Counted from the first letter of the stretch, positions 9,660-22,800 are shown. The stretch: 64,000 nucleotides of DNA from Lineus longissimus (GCF_910592395.1 NC_088316.1:3348001-3412000), one strand, 5' to 3'. Program-made: numbers and translations. The notes: generated from the sequence alone by a model not told the origin.

Positions 9660-9826
9660 CAGTAGAACCTCTCTATTAAGGACACCATTGGGACTGACAA
9701 GTGCTGTCCTAAATAGAGAGGTGTCCTGATTAGAGAGGAGAAATTGAATGGAGACAACCAATTTTGGACCAAAACTAGTGTCCTAAATAGAGAGGTTGTC
9801 CTTAATAGAAAGGTGTCCGTTGATTT
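9660..9826. mobile_element. CAGTAGAACC-ended MITE (Tc1/pogo-like), right end decayed
   Basis: The left end reads CAGTAGAACCTCTCTATTAA, followed by internal repeats of CTAAATAGAGAGGTGTCC in both orientations. The right end shows only TAATAGAAAGGTGTCC, so the outer part of the second inverted repeat is lost. A second copy of the family lies in intron 1 of the CYFIP gene from 56698. Assignment to the pogo-type group rests on the CAGTAGAACC end and is tentative. Confidence 0.6.
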
Positions 9827-9877
9827 TCAGATGTTTGTTATGAATTCCTAGACAAACTCATTCAGTGGTGGGATGCA

Positions 9878-9897
9878 CCCCCCCCCCCCCCCCCCCA
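9878..9897 (+). repeat. Poly-C tract
   Basis: A run of about 20 C followed by CACCCCCCTC, in the spacer between the nuclease-like gene and the minus-strand LamG gene. Confidence 0.8.
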
Positions 9898-10132
9898 CCC
9901 CCCTCTCCCCATCGCTTACGTCATCAATTCAGAGTGTTCTAAAAGTGGACCGACTGCAGACATGTTCCTTTTTTGAAACATTTCTTTTGACAGTGTTTGA
10001 GAGTGAATACATGTAATATATATAGACACCCAAATGTTTTGATCAAGGTTGGCATTAAAAATGAGTGTCACAGTCGGTCATCAAAAAGCTATGGTGTGGG
10101 AGATTTGTAGTATGACAGACACTTTTGTTTTT

Positions 10133-13100
10133 TCAGCTGCCACATTTTTTGATCATATAAATGACATATCCAGGTAATGCGACATCGTTGTAGGGCGCTT
10201 GGTTGCTCAGTTTGCATTCCTTGTTAGCCTCGGAGTACCCAAAGGTGACGCAGTCCAGCCTCGTCGTGCAGGCGCTGGCGCACGTGACCAGGGTCACGTC
10301 ACTCTGTGTATCAATCACAGCGTTTGGGACAAGAGTCATGTGAGTTCCAGTGGTTTGTAGTTGGAAGGGATGATCTGAAAACGCGTAAATTAAAAAGGCG
10401 TTCATTATCATTCAGTGTTCTGCTCATTGCATGGGGTATGACGCTTTAATCGATGCTGTTGTCGGGGACTGTCGATGATACAATATAGAAAGTGACTACT
10501 TGGCAAGCCCGGCTTACCAAACAGCAATTTTTTCTTGTCCTGAATGGAGAGCCGAACTCATTAATATCAAAGTAAAGTCTCCAGCTCGCCAAACAGGGTA
10601 GATTTTTTACCTGTTTGGCAAGCCCGGCTGGCCGAACAGGGTGGCTTTTTAGTGCTGTTTGGCAAGCGGCTCTCCAAACAGGACAAAAAAGATGCCTGTT
10701 CGGCGAGCGGTTTGCCAAATAGACCCGGCCTACAATAATACATTGACAAGGCCTTCATTGCAAGGTGCAATAAACATATCCAGTCGTCAACAAAAACACT
10801 GCTTATTGATGTCATACTCATAACTCATGTTTTGCAGACTTCAGTCATTAATTATGTTCGTGCTATAATATAGACCGTTGGTTCGGTACTGCTATAAATT
10901 TAATTATGTTAAGTATGTTGCGTATTCCTTTGGGAAATTTGAGAGTTCATTCTATTGTACCCAGGATTGATTCATTTGGCATAAAACCCTACGAATAATT
11001 CATCATCCATTATCCTCTTTTCAAAAAAGTGTCATTATTTCATTCTTGCCTGGGTGGAAATCAAAAAGTGGCAATTAAACTAAAAAAAACCACCAATGAC
11101 CAAAACAGAACATAACATTAATTAGTCTGGAAGGGGATTGATTTTCATACCAAACATTTTGATAAGGATGTTTACACATAGCATTCGCCATTTGGAATTA
11201 TCATGGTCATATGATTACTACCGTAGGCATTCAAGTATGGATGTCCATACTGTCATACACACGTGTGGAAATCTATATCAAAGAACCAAGTTTGCAAATC
11301 CATACCAAAAATCTAGGTATGGAAACGTGTCCTCTTCCAGACTGATAACTGGTTTGACCACGCCAGGTTTGACTGTTGAGTAGTCACTATACAGTCATCC
11401 TGACGTAACCAGTGATTTTCAATATACTCCCCCTCTCGACGCAAGGGCCCAACGCGCCGCGTAGCGGCAAAAAAGCGAAGCTGGCAAAACATTTATAACG
11501 GGTCACCGTCACTTATTATTGGACTTATAGCGCATTTACGGGGTTGCAACTATTTTGCTTTATAGTGTCACCAGGAAAGAAAAGCATGCGACCTAACGCC
11601 GATCTATTTGTATAAAGTGATAATTGGAAGGTATATAGTAGGAAATATCAATAAAATAATCATTCCATGTCGTCTTTTGAGGGCATTTTTGATTGTAAAA
11701 AATATACGTGTACGTCACCGTAGTCTCTGCAATGATAATTTTATCAGAGCAGTCTCGCGCAAGTAGAAGTTCTTTACCTACTAGTTCTTCACTTATTAGT
11801 CTCAACGTCTGGCGCAAAGCCAGACGTTTTCCATTACGATTTCACTACGATGTTTGACAATAAGGAGCAGTGCGCGAGATATGCTAATGAGCAGACTTCC
11901 CTCGCTTGAGTTTCTGAAGAATGTTCCATATCGCGCTAAGCTCATCACTGCTGATTATGACAGGCGTGCAGCGGTAGGTATCTGCTCCCCAACTTCCACC
12001 CTAATACGGTACAATAAGTTACCATTTGATGAGAATGGGACAATGCCCTCACTGTGTATGGAGTCATAGGGATAAGAAGACATTATTCATTAGTGTTGGT
12101 ACAAGTGATTTTGCCCAAAAAGCATGCGCATTCAAAAAACAAAATATGCAAGGTATCACGTACGTACATGACCATGACGACGTGCAGAAAGTGCACTGGC
12201 CAGTGCATACCCTATGGCTATGTATAGTAAACATGGTAAACATGAACAACATCATTATTCATCGGCAGTTCATTTTACTCCGAGCTTTTCCTGAAACATA
12301 TTGCCATGATGATTAGGCCTACCATGTACCATGACCAATAACGGCACTAGATCATGTAGATGTCAACAAGTTCACATGAACCGTATAATCCCGCATAGGC
12401 CTAATCCCGCATGGCGCATGTGGGGCATGCGTCTAAACCAAAGGCCCAAAATCACTTGTTTTGGTCTATTTCACTTGTGTTTCCCCCGTCTCCCAGACCC
12501 AGTCCATAATACATTTACAGTTTACAATCCCCGATCATGGCCCAACAAAAGGTCATCGGTTGACTAAAGCCAAGGAACACAACTGTTCAATGGATTTATA
12601 GTTGAATGCGATCAAACTACGTCTTTTCAATCGTGGATTGTAAATTTAACCCCATGGGCCTAGGGAAGGCCCTATAACAATACTTTCGACACAGTTATTA
12701 TCTCCGCTGCCTCCACCATGTTACACACAGTGCTCACTGCTGATTCTAAAATGCGCCACCTAGTCAATTGCACTATCGTCATCACCTCATCATACTTCAT
12801 TGACATTACAGGCACACATTGACATAGACCACTGTTGCAATCAACGACACAGTCGCTATCCAAGTAGCATTATAGAGGTAATTATCATTATCATACCTCA
12901 TTAGCATGTGAACCAATCGCGTCGCGTCCTTTGCGATCACGGCAAAGCCTCATGGAATAATGTCTTTCAACGTTGAATAATTTTTCATATTCCATGCCTA
13001 CAACTTCAATTTCTTCATAATCCATGGCTAGAAGTTCAACACTAATATAATATCCAAGATAAAGTTACAAGAAGTAGTCAATAGGGGTCTCTCACCTCTC

Positions 13101-15613
13101 ACTGTATGTCCACACTATTCACGCTTGTACGAGGAATACATTCAATGCTGAATCTAACAACACCCAGTGCCCTTACTCTGTATATTAGTCACTGGAAGAT
13201 GGCCCATTTCACTCCTTGCTTCTACTTCACCTATAGTCTCATTGCAAACGCCTCAGGTCTATGATATCACATTCACTTTCAGCTGTCATGCAACGCAACA
13301 ACTGTGCTATCTGCCATCGCACATCAACGAAGAAGTGCAGCCGCCCACATTCCACCTCACGTCTGTCCGACCAGCTGCAATCCTCGAGGACGCCCCACTG
13401 TACCAAGGTTTCACTACGATGTTTGACAAGAAGGAGCAGTGCGCGAGATAGGCTAATGAGCAGACTTCCCTCACTTGAGTTTCGGAAGAATGTTCCATAT
13501 CGCGCTAAGCTGACCACTGCTGACCATGACAGGCGTGCATTGGACTGGTACAGGTTGGAACTGAACATTGAATATGCTGGTGGTGACGCTTTCTGATGAG
13601 AAGTTGGTCGTGACTGATGCAGTATCCTTGGACTTGTCCACAGCATCGTTCAATCATTGCTCTCTGAGCTGCCTTGATTCTGCCTTGATTCTGTACCCAA
13701 ATACTAAGACCAAATGCCTGTTGACTGTGCTTTAAGAGAGACTGGCGCCATGCCTAGAGATATGACTGACCCCTATTGGCAAATTTGTATGACTTTATCT
13801 TGCCTACCTAGCTGCTGCCTATAGTCTCCCTTTAACTGCGGAACACTTCAAAGTCGATAAAATGCCATGTTCCACCTTTTAATGTGTTCAGACTGCCATT
13901 TTCAAAATAATCAAGTCAGGACACTGCCTTCTAGTCTCATAATAAATTTTGCTTTCCTCAATATATAATAACATTTCTTCTTCTTCAATGCTTTCATCAT
14001 TCCAAACTTCTCCTCCTCTGACTTTTACAGGGGTACAGTCATGGCAATCAAAACCCAAATACTGAGACCAAATGCCTGTTGACTGTGCTTTAAGAGAGAC
14101 TGGCGCCATGCCTAGTCTCTCTTAAAGCACAGTCAACAGACACCAACCCCCTCAGACTCAGAAACCACAAACGCCCAACCCTTCCTGCTACCCTAATACT
14201 TCTGGATATTTCAAACGTATAAGTGGTAGGAGTATAACAAGAACCTGATCTCAGGATGCTATACAGGAAGACCTATCTAATATACATACATGTACATGTA
14301 AATAACGGGTCCCGGGCTTTCGTTAGAAGTCATCTCATGTTTTTCTGCTGATTCTTCCGAGTCTGTTCTATACAATAATCAACAGCAAACATTTTTGCAT
14401 TATATCAACTGTAAAATAAGTGGAGGACCGTCATAACATTCTCAATGGGCGGACCACGTCAAGATATTCCATTTCGGCACCAAACCGAGTTGACAGTAAA
14501 GTCGGTCCTAGCGATACTTACACTGAAGGAACGAGTCATCTATGGCAGCAATTCTACCCCTATCCGAGCAGAACTCCCTAACCCGCGTCATCTCCTCTCC
14601 CGTCAGTGCCTGGTTCCAAAGCATGATGCACGTCATCTTCCCGGAGAAGGGACTCGTACTTGACAGTAGCTGCGGTGGTGGTCGGACCCCGATATAGATG
14701 AAAGGAACATTGGTCAGGGCTTTGACCTTACCCCTATTGACGGTAATTGTCGCATCATCTACCATTACCGACAATACCCCTTCTTTGAAGTCGTAGACAA
14801 CACCCACAAAATTCCATTCGTTGAGTTTCAGAGGCAGCTTTTTGTCATATCCCCTGGAGTCCGCGTCGTTGGAGATACTATTTTTTATGGTGACAAGAAT
14901 TTCCGGTACGTTATCCGCTGAAGCGATCAACCAAATGTTTGTTCCGTAGGGGTTAATGCTCCACTCAAATAAACAACCAGACGACCCCTGGGGATAGATG
15001 TATGCGGCATAGGAGAAGGAACCGGTCTTCCCAACGTCCAATAATGGCGTCATGGTCACTTTGAGATAGGAACCGGGCTTTCCCTCGAATTGATAAGCGC
15101 CGTCTACCTTGCCGTTGAGACCGGAGGTCAGAGTCACGCCATGTGCAATGGCGTCGTTTTTGTTTCCGCTCACATCCTTAGTATGATCATCATAGTTCAG
15201 TGGCCAATATGCGACAGGCTTCGGCGAGACGATGTCAGTTGCTGAAGAAAAAAATTGTTTAGAGTGACTTTTGTTGTTGATGAGAAAGATCAGTTCGGGT
15301 GTAAAGCACATGAATATTTCAGAAACACCATTGTTCATCATTTCAGTGATACAGATAGATAACAAAACTGTCAAATGACATGTGTGAATAATCTTTGACA
15401 AGACAAGTAAGAGGCACTTTAGAAACTTTCCCTGCGATGAAAAAATTAGGAAGGTGACAAATATAGTTGAGAGGGCTACAACGACGACGGAGGCCTGCAT
15501 CTCAAGAATGTGTTTTTCTATTCAAGAAAAGAAGAAGAAAACATGTATGTCGTACCTGCCGTAATTCCTATGACGGCAAAAATAACAATCACGATCATGT
15601 CGGCTCTGAACAT
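10133..15613 (-). CDS. Secreted LamG + PAN/apple-like protein, three exons, 339 aa (minus-strand paralog)
   Basis: Exons on the minus strand: 15556-15613, 14522-15241 and 10133-10374. Phases agree (1 then 1), giving 339 residues. Exon 1 encodes a hydrophobic leader (MFRADMIVIVIFAVIGITA), a signal peptide. Exon 2 is a LamG/concanavalin-type domain opening with VAYWPLN and including WNFVGVVYDF and a closing ALTGEEMTRVREFC, typical of LamG/pentraxin-fold proteins that bind glycans or matrix ligands. Exon 3 carries a cysteine-rich PAN/apple-like module (TCASACTTRLDCVTFGYSEA, then ECKLSN). The same exon plan (leader, LamG, PAN) recurs in the three plus-strand genes of this window, so it is a diverged member of the cluster. 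The 4.1-kb second intron contains a complete E element. A TATA-like TTATATGC lies on the minus strand near 15850. Confidence 0.75.
10490..10735. repeat. Array of imperfect dyads built from CTGTTTGGCAAGC
   Basis: Five or so related words alternate in orientation: TTGGCAAGCCCGGCTTACC, AGCTCGCCAAACAGG, CCTGTTTGGCAAGCCCGGC, TGCTGTTTGGCAAGCGG and CCTGTTCGGCGAGCGG, each followed by an inverted partner. Every pair could form a hairpin. It lies in intron 2 of the minus-strand LamG gene. TTGGC halves resemble NFI half sites, but their spacing does not match the NFI palindrome. Confidence 0.55.
11439..14205 (+). mobile_element. E element, copy E1 (2.77 kb)
   Basis: The left end is ACGCAAGGGCCCAACGCGCC followed by a small hairpin (GCCGC-GTA-GCGGC); the right end is CCTAATACTTCTGG. 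A hairpin with perfect 25-bp arms (TGTTGACTGTGCTTTAAGAG...) occupies 14077-14138, 67 bases from the right end. The same ends bound copies at 27060, 34603, 37735 and 39075. No target-site duplication is seen. No transposase is recognised, so the element is probably non-autonomous. Short translatable stretches recur in several copies but do not form one intact protein. It sits in intron 2 of the minus-strand LamG gene. Confidence 0.7.
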
Positions 15614-16249
15614 GTTTTTAAAACAAAACAAAAATCGATTGCCGTATTTCATACGGAGTCCAGGATTAACTCCAATCTTTATCACCAAAAAATAAGATCG
15701 TTTAACTAATGATCGAGACGTTCAGGAGAATTTCCGTCAGTTTTTGTCCACCTGCAATGGAATCCGTTAGCGGAATCAATGATTCACAACGACTAACGTT
15801 CTTCAAAATTCTTCTTCTGCTATCAAACTGCTCCACTCCATGAGAGCATATAAGCAATTGTCATCCGCAACACATCCTACAGTTAAGTCAACTGTATCTT
15901 CCCTGCGTAGTCTTCTTTTGCGAATTTCACACATTGAAAACTAAGAAACGACTCGAACTCTGAGCAGAGGATGTTGTTGTATAAATCAGGAATGTTGACG
16001 TCTGACAACTCTGGCGAATTGTTCAGTAGTTGTCACTTCGCAATCTGCTGTTCAGAGAGACGTAAATCAGCATGACAAATCTGCTGACAACACGCACAGA
16101 ATCAATTATTTGCGGACGTTTGGAGTGCATTTTGCAATAAAATTGTTCGATTGCTGATGCGTACAGTGTCTGATGAAATATTTAAACGGATATACATCCA
16201 GTACGGATCAGTTTTTATCTTGTTGATAACTTGGTATATACTAGCAGAG

Positions 16250-17076
16250 CCTTTCTAGAGGGGCTCTGGTACTAGCAAGTGTGGATTAAATCTGCACTTG
16301 CAAGTGCTAGCAGTGCCAAGAAGGCTTACTTGGATTACTTGGCAGTACGCATGCTTGTCAATGAGAATGCGGCATCGAATGGACAAATGAGCCAGAGAGA
16401 CATTTGTGCAGGACACATTGACCAGTCGGGCAAAGTTCCCCGTTGTCGCCAAATCGGGGAGTTGGTTGTCGCCCGACCTTTATTAATCAAAACTCTCCGC
16501 GATTCGACTATGACACGCGCGATTCATGGTGTGTACAGCTACATGTAGATCGAGGATTTCCACGGAAATTGCCAGGAGACCTATTTTAGAAGTATGCTCA
16601 TTAGCATGATCTATTCTTAGCTCCAGCTCGAGGTAATCTTGCGCAGTGTTTCTTCGCCCAGAAACATTGTGGTGGAAAACGTCTAGGTCTAGTACAATGA
16701 ACGCCTGGCTTGCGCCAGACTAATAAGTGAAGAAGGTCTGGCTGCGCGAGACTACTGTGATAAAAATTACCATTGCAGAGACTCTGTGACGTAGGCAAAT
16801 ACTTTTTACAATTAATAATGCTCTCAAAAGACGATAAGGAATGATTATTTATTAACATTTCCTGAACTATACCTTCTAATTATTACTTTACATAAATAGG
16901 TTGGCGCGTTAGGTCGCGTGGTTTTCTTTCCTCGTGACAATAAACAGCAAAATAGTTACAACCCCACAATCGCGCTGTAAGTCCATAATAAGGCCACGGT
17001 GACCCGTTATAAATGTTTCGCCTGCTTTGCTATTCTGCCGCTACTGGGCGCGTTGGGCCCTTGCGTCTAGCGGGTG
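16250..17076 (-). repeat. Inverted partial copy of the E/F-plus-host block
   Basis: Read on the minus strand, this stretch gives the E left end (17076 to about 16750: ACGCAAGGGCCCAACGCGCC...), then F-type sequence (about 16740 to 16600), then the host segment found in forward orientation at 28617-28920 (16590 to 16250). The cluster has therefore suffered an inversion at its left side. An inverted pair AGAGCC/GGCTCT stands at its edge (16245-16268). Confidence 0.65.
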
Positions 17077-17127
17077 CGGAAAGAACTATATGTATCACAG
17101 CGTGATACATTTTATTTCTCAAAGATT

Positions 17128-17202
17128 CCGCGGTGGGATTCGAACCAGCGCAAAAACAAAAACCAATCAGGTCTGCGCCTCAGGCCACTGAGCTACCGAA
17201 GC
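17128..17202 (-). other. tRNA-like sequence (tRNA pseudogene or SINE head)
   Basis: The minus strand contains an A-box-like TAGCTCAGTGGC and a perfect B-box GGTTCGAATCC at the right distance. The acceptor stem halves (GCTTCGG / CCGCGGA) pair only partly, and the anticodon arm is irregular. This is better read as a tRNA-derived SINE or pseudogene than as a working tRNA. Confidence 0.5.
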
Positions 17203-17394
17203 ACAATTGGACAAGAGAGCGGTAGCCGGTACATATTCAGTACGGTTCAGCAGTTCAATGTGCTCATGACGTGACGAGCGCGGAAGTTTCAGATTCGTTC
17301 CTAGGGGCACTGATACCTTTCACTGTCAATTCATCAAATAACTTTCATGCTAGAGTAAAAGTACAAGTCTTAGACAGGCTAGTGAACTCACACA

Positions 17395-17610
17395 ACTGTT
17401 TGACATGGGGAGCCCCCCCCCCCCGGCCCCCCAAATCCCCGTCCTTCTGACGTGTTTAAACCAGTGCATTGGGGGAGTCCCCCAAAGCCTCATCCTTCTT
17501 ATATGTTTTAGCAAGAAAAATGGGGGGACGGCCCCCATTGGACTCTCAATAAGTCCTTCTGAGACGCTTATCCCGCCGAGGCGATGGAATGGAACCCCAA
17601 ACCATCTCGA
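17395..17610 (-). repeat. G/C-tract repeat (CCCCC...CATTGGGGG family), first copy
   Basis: Blocks such as CATGGGGAGCCCCCCC and GTGCATTGGGGGAGTCCCCC alternate with GTCCTTCTGACGTG-like spacers about every 65 bases. The same family occurs inverted at 48560-48665 and 49855-50030, and relatives at 52400, 53480 and 55270. Each block can form a G:C hairpin, and the G-rich strand could form quadruplexes. Confidence 0.6.
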
Positions 17611-19857
17611 GTCCTTCTGACACCTTATAGTGGTGCGCTAATCTCAACCATCATTACCCTTCCTTTTCAAGCTTTGCTATTTCCAACCATGACACATCCT
17701 TCTCATAGTCATACATGCTAGAGCTTTCTCTAACCATGACCTTTGATTTTGATGCTATCGCTAACTCCAACAATTACCCAGCCTTTTCATACTATAGTAA
17801 CACAACCATGACTTTTGATTTTGATGCTTGTGCTAACTCCAACCATGAACAATCCTTTTCATCGGAAATGAATGAATGAGGTGGTTATACTTTTTTGGGA
17901 GACACCCTGTGGTACACAATGAAACCAAACATTCACCATCACCAAACAATCAATTGCAGAACAAATATAATGATTTTAGTGCACTGAGGGTAGTTTACAG
18001 ATAAATTGACAAATGCAGAAAGTTATCCACTCGCTGGTCAATTTGCATGTTTGTTAATAAAAACAATTAACTGCTTCAAAAGACAAGCTGCCCGGCAAGT
18101 GTGGAAATGAACAAGTTGTTATCGGTTGTTATTAACCCTTTTTGAATGTTCCTTTCTGTTGCCGCCGCCACTTGCTCCAGACGCTGCCGGTACTTCGGTG
18201 CATTCCTTTGTTGAGTCTTTAGGGGGCGTTAGGGGACGGTAGCAGTGCACGAAAAACCGGAACCAGAATTGTCATGGGTCTGCACAAATTTTTTTTCAGA
18301 TTCGATGGACATGATGGATATATGCATTTTGTTTACACTTTACATACAGTGTATACGTAACCATTAGACTCACTACGTTATGTGAGTTAATAATTGCCAC
18401 TAAAAGACCATTCAGTCAAATGCAAAATCAATCAATAAGATGCAGATCTTTTGTCGTGGCCTTGCCTATAAATTCAAACAAAAATATATTTTGTGGACAA
18501 TTGAGTGCGATTCGATGCCGGAGGCCAATCTGCATGTATTGCCAAGAAGAATACTATCAAAGCGACAAATTCAAACAATGGTGACGTTTTTATCCATCGA
18601 TCAGCATCATTATTTTTACTGAAACTGCCATAGATGACACCTTTTTCGTACGATCAAGCAAAAGGCCGAAACAAATCGAATGCATCACTTGCATTTATAG
18701 TAAACCATAGCATGGACGCCTCAGAAATTTTAAAGTCTCGGTTTCGGAAGGGAATTGACACTATGGCATTAGGCAGGTTTCGAAATCCGCAAGTAAGACG
18801 AACTACGAAGGCATGCAAACTGGTGGATGTCCTGTTCCAATTCATTTACTACCCGACACTCAACCCGAAGGGCAATCTTCTCAAGTTAGTAACAGGAGGA
18901 ATCGGATCAAATCTGCAAAATAAATCTTTGATAAAATACATTGACATTCATCGCATTAGGCTATCGAAGCCTGGCTATTAAGTGCTGGATGGGATGCTCC
19001 TTAATTAATCATTTTAAATTTATCAATTCCGGTGTAATATCTGTTTTTGTTCCCCATATTGCAGTCTTTCCGTAGACAACTAGAGAGGCCATGACTTTTC
19101 ACATAAAACCGTGTCGATCAACTTTTTAGCATCATTCCGAAATAAGGGGAAAAGTTGTAAAACGGAAACATTCAAAATCGTTATGTTGGGGTTTCTTACT
19201 GAGGTCTTCCACTCGGTCCTCGTTCCCATCCTCGTCCAGTGCCCGACGATGGCATAGGAGCACACAACTGACCCTGATATGCGAGTATGGGAATGTCATT
19301 GCTTTATCACACAGCCTGCTGGTTGATAATGAAATGACTAAGGCCGGAGACGGTTTCCCCCAGAAAAATTCATGGTCTCCCCATCCTCGTCGTCCTCAGG
19401 TTTTGGCGTCCACTGTATATGCCGGCGTCTCGATCGGATTTCATGCATATTCGCATGTGCGGAGTGAAATATACGGATTGAATACCTCCGGCCCGCGAGT
19501 TGAATCTGTCTCACGAATATCAGTCAACCTCCTGGCTACACCATGCGCTGTGCTTTATATGGTTATGTCTGAGAGGTTCTGACATGTATGAGATGTAAAA
19601 ATCAGCTTGAGGAAGGAATTTGCGTTTTATTAAACGTCGCCACTGCTTTAAGAGTGTATCTAAATCTCTTAGCCATCGAACAACGTATTGCTCAGGAGCA
19701 GCTAATGTGCGAGTCGTTGTCTATACTAACAAGTAGGCCCTAATTAAACTCCTATGCAGTCCATTGCGTCATCCTTGATCTTCTTTCCTCGTCTTTTTAC
19801 CGGGCAACAGGACGTAACCTGTCCACTGCGTCCGGAGTGTACCCAATCGGAGCCGCT

Positions 19858-22800
19858 ATGATTTTACTTTTCACCTTCCTTTTCACATATTATTACGTCG
19901 AGAGTACATCACGTTTTGAAGGTAAGTTTCCAATTGCTGCAGAATTAGCTCGTCATCCAGAGGATTCCCAGGGCAGTCCATTTCGTCGTGACAGGACGAG
20001 GCCGTTGTGTGACCTCCCACAGCGTTCTGGTTGTGACTTTGTCTTCGTGAGACAAACTTGGGATGTAAAAATATCAAACGATCACGGAATCTCTCAGTGA
20101 CCTTATGGTCACTGAGAGATTCCGTGAATGAAGTGGTTTCCATTGTCTTCAAGAATTCTTCAATTTTCTATTTGCTTTTTGTCAGAAAAGATTCCGGTCT
20201 TTTTATGCTCTAACGGGACTCGAAACCACCTCGAAACCACCTCGTTCTCGTCGTATCAAAATCGGAAAATCTCTATGATGCCACTAACGCGACTTGTGGT
20301 TTGCAGCGATTGAGCAATGGCGCCTTGATGGAAGGGACAGAAGAATAAAGTAAGTTGAAGATTTTAGGTTCGCTTCCGATAACCGCCAAAATCCATTACA
20401 CAGGTAGGCGCAACATTGTTTTAAAAGTCGCCCATACTGCGCGCGGCCTTGGTTTTTTTAAGGCCGCCGCACACGGGTGATTTTTGGAGCGATTTTCTTC
20501 GCGATTGCCTTGTCAACTGCCTGAGCCACTGGAATTTTGATGTTTTAGTTGCTTTGTTTGCGCCAGATCGTTGCCTTGAGTGACAACTGAATGTGGTCTC
20601 TTATCTAATCGCTTGTGCTTTCATCACACTGTTTGCGGACACTTGGGCGATTACATGACCGACTGCATATAAACGTCCGTTCCTCAGTAGGTCTAGTCAT
20701 TGGTCAACATGGACATGGAAGTGGAAGACGATGCACATGAAGACGTCGCTGTTAAACTGACAATGGAGAGGGAGAAGCATCCAGGGTTGTATGTGACAAC
20801 TTGTAATGAATACAGGGATGTTGACTACAAGGCTGCCGCTCTTAAGAGCATCGGCAAGGAAATCGCTGGCAGCGGTAAGTTGATGTTCGGGGTTAATCGG
20901 GAACAAACAAACTTTGAAAATTAAACGTACACCTTTATTTCACCTTTATTTTCAGTTATCATCACTTCGTTATGATTAAGCGTACTCATGACAATCTCTA
21001 TACACGCCTATTTCAGTGCCCACAGTAGAAACCAAAATGAAATCTTTACGCACGATGCTCGCTCGAGCTGTAAAGTGCCCTCCATCCGGAAGCTCCCGGA
21101 AGAAGCTGCCGAAGAAACAAGAATGGGTGAAAGAAAACCTACAGTTTTTGTTGCCCTATATGAACATAGGCAAAACGTCAACGAATCTCAAGGTATTTAT
21201 GACGTCTTGAAATGTCATTCGAACAGCATATCGTATTGCCATGAAACCTCCCCGTTTGGCGACATGAAGTAGTCACGCATAGCATCCCTTTGTTGTTTTG
21301 CGTTCAGTTTGCACGTTGGTTGTTTTTTTGAGCGGCGTCAGCTGTTTTTCTTGCGCACCTCTCCATGCTCCGTCCATCCGCGTATGAGAAGCATTTTCTC
21401 GGTCTACGTCTCCTCGTCTGATATGAAAGGTGGACTGGTTATCTATCAAATAGTTGTGCAAACAACAAGCTCAAAAAACTATGTCCTCAAGTACTCTTGG
21501 TCCAAGCTTTATAGTCGTTAGAAATACTCTAAACCTGTGAGCGGAAATCCCGAAGCAATTTTCTGAGGTGCGCCTTGCACGACTCAATCGATAGTTGTGG
21601 ATTTTTGTGGCCATATCATGAGTTCTATCGGGGTATGGCTTTGAACAATCTAGTCGCAATTGAAAGGTAGCATCCCCTATAATATGGGGATGGACAAGTA
21701 TTCCACTTGTTCCAAGTTCTGCATCTGGAGGAAAATTCAATGTGTTGTAATCCATGCCAAATTTCAGTGTGGACTGATGGAATATTCCAGCATCCCCTGC
21801 GCGACCCGGGGCCCCAACATCAACGTACAGGAATCTGTATCTTGCGTCAACAAGCGCAAGAAGTATGACAGAGAAAAAGTGCTTGTAATTAAAATATGCT
21901 GATCCGGTGTTTCCTTGCTTCTCGATGCTGATATGTTTGCCGTCTATAGCTCCAAGGCAAAGCGGATAGTTCCACTTGTCCTCAAACTCTGACATAACAA
22001 TTTTCCACTCATCCTGGCTCTCGGGCATCTGAAATGAAAAAAAAGAAGACTGATATGCCTATTTTTCTCATTTCAGGCACAAGCAAACACCCCTAATGAT
22101 TTTGAAGAAGGATTGGAAAGAAAAGAAGATTCAAACGATGATTCAGATGGTGATATGGTTGAAGAGGACAAGGTTGTGGAAGGCCGTGAAAAGTTGCCGG
22201 ATGACCCAGAGGTCCCTCCTATGACATCGGAAGGTCCGTCGACCAAACGCCGCAGCTCTTCTCCTGCCGAACGGTCCACCACAGCCGACAAAGCTAAGAA
22301 CGGGAGGACTACCAAGACACTGAGGAAGGGCAAAATGAACCAGTTTGAAGAAGAAGAGTTGAGCCTGCTGAAAAAACTTACAAACCCTTGTGAGACACCT
22401 GCAAAACTTAATCAGGACATGGACGAAATGGACTCTTTCTGTCGCCATCTCTCCTTCAGACTCAAAAGGCTGGATAGGCGTGGTCAGATGATGGCAGTAC
22501 ACAAAATCGAAAATGTCGTGTTTGACATCGAGTATAGTGGTTTGTGTGCAGGCATTGTTTTGATCATCCCACTCCACAAAGCAGTGGGATGCTTCCACCA
22601 TCCGCCTACTTTCCTGCTGCCAGATTCGATACCCTAACAACGGGTAGCCCGTTTCCCCAACCTCGGCACCAATACGTTCCGGGGGTGCCTACTGCCCTTA
22701 ATAAACCCAACTTCCCCCAGTTTATAGTTTCTTCCCCCGATACGCAATTTTCAAAGGATGACAACGCTGGCTATGAGAGTTCGGATAGGCCCTTCCAGTT

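Noticed and set aside
13239-13646. 135-residue minus-strand frame in E elements as a gene
   Set aside because: It recurs only because the element is repeated, overlaps plus-strand frames, and lacks recognisable motifs.
11439-14205. E element as a classical cut-and-paste transposon
   Set aside because: Its two ends are not inverted copies of each other and no target duplication is seen at the E3 site.
17128-17202. Functional tRNA gene
   Set aside because: The A and B boxes are good, but the acceptor and anticodon stems do not pair properly.
18634-18981. 115-residue frame before LamG copy 1
   Set aside because: Matching regions of units 2 and 3 shift frame or gain stops; no motif is recognised.
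22143-22640. 165-residue minus-strand frame opposite the MADF/BESS gene
   Set aside because: It is a shadow of the plus-strand exon and lies in the transposase intron; no domain is seen.
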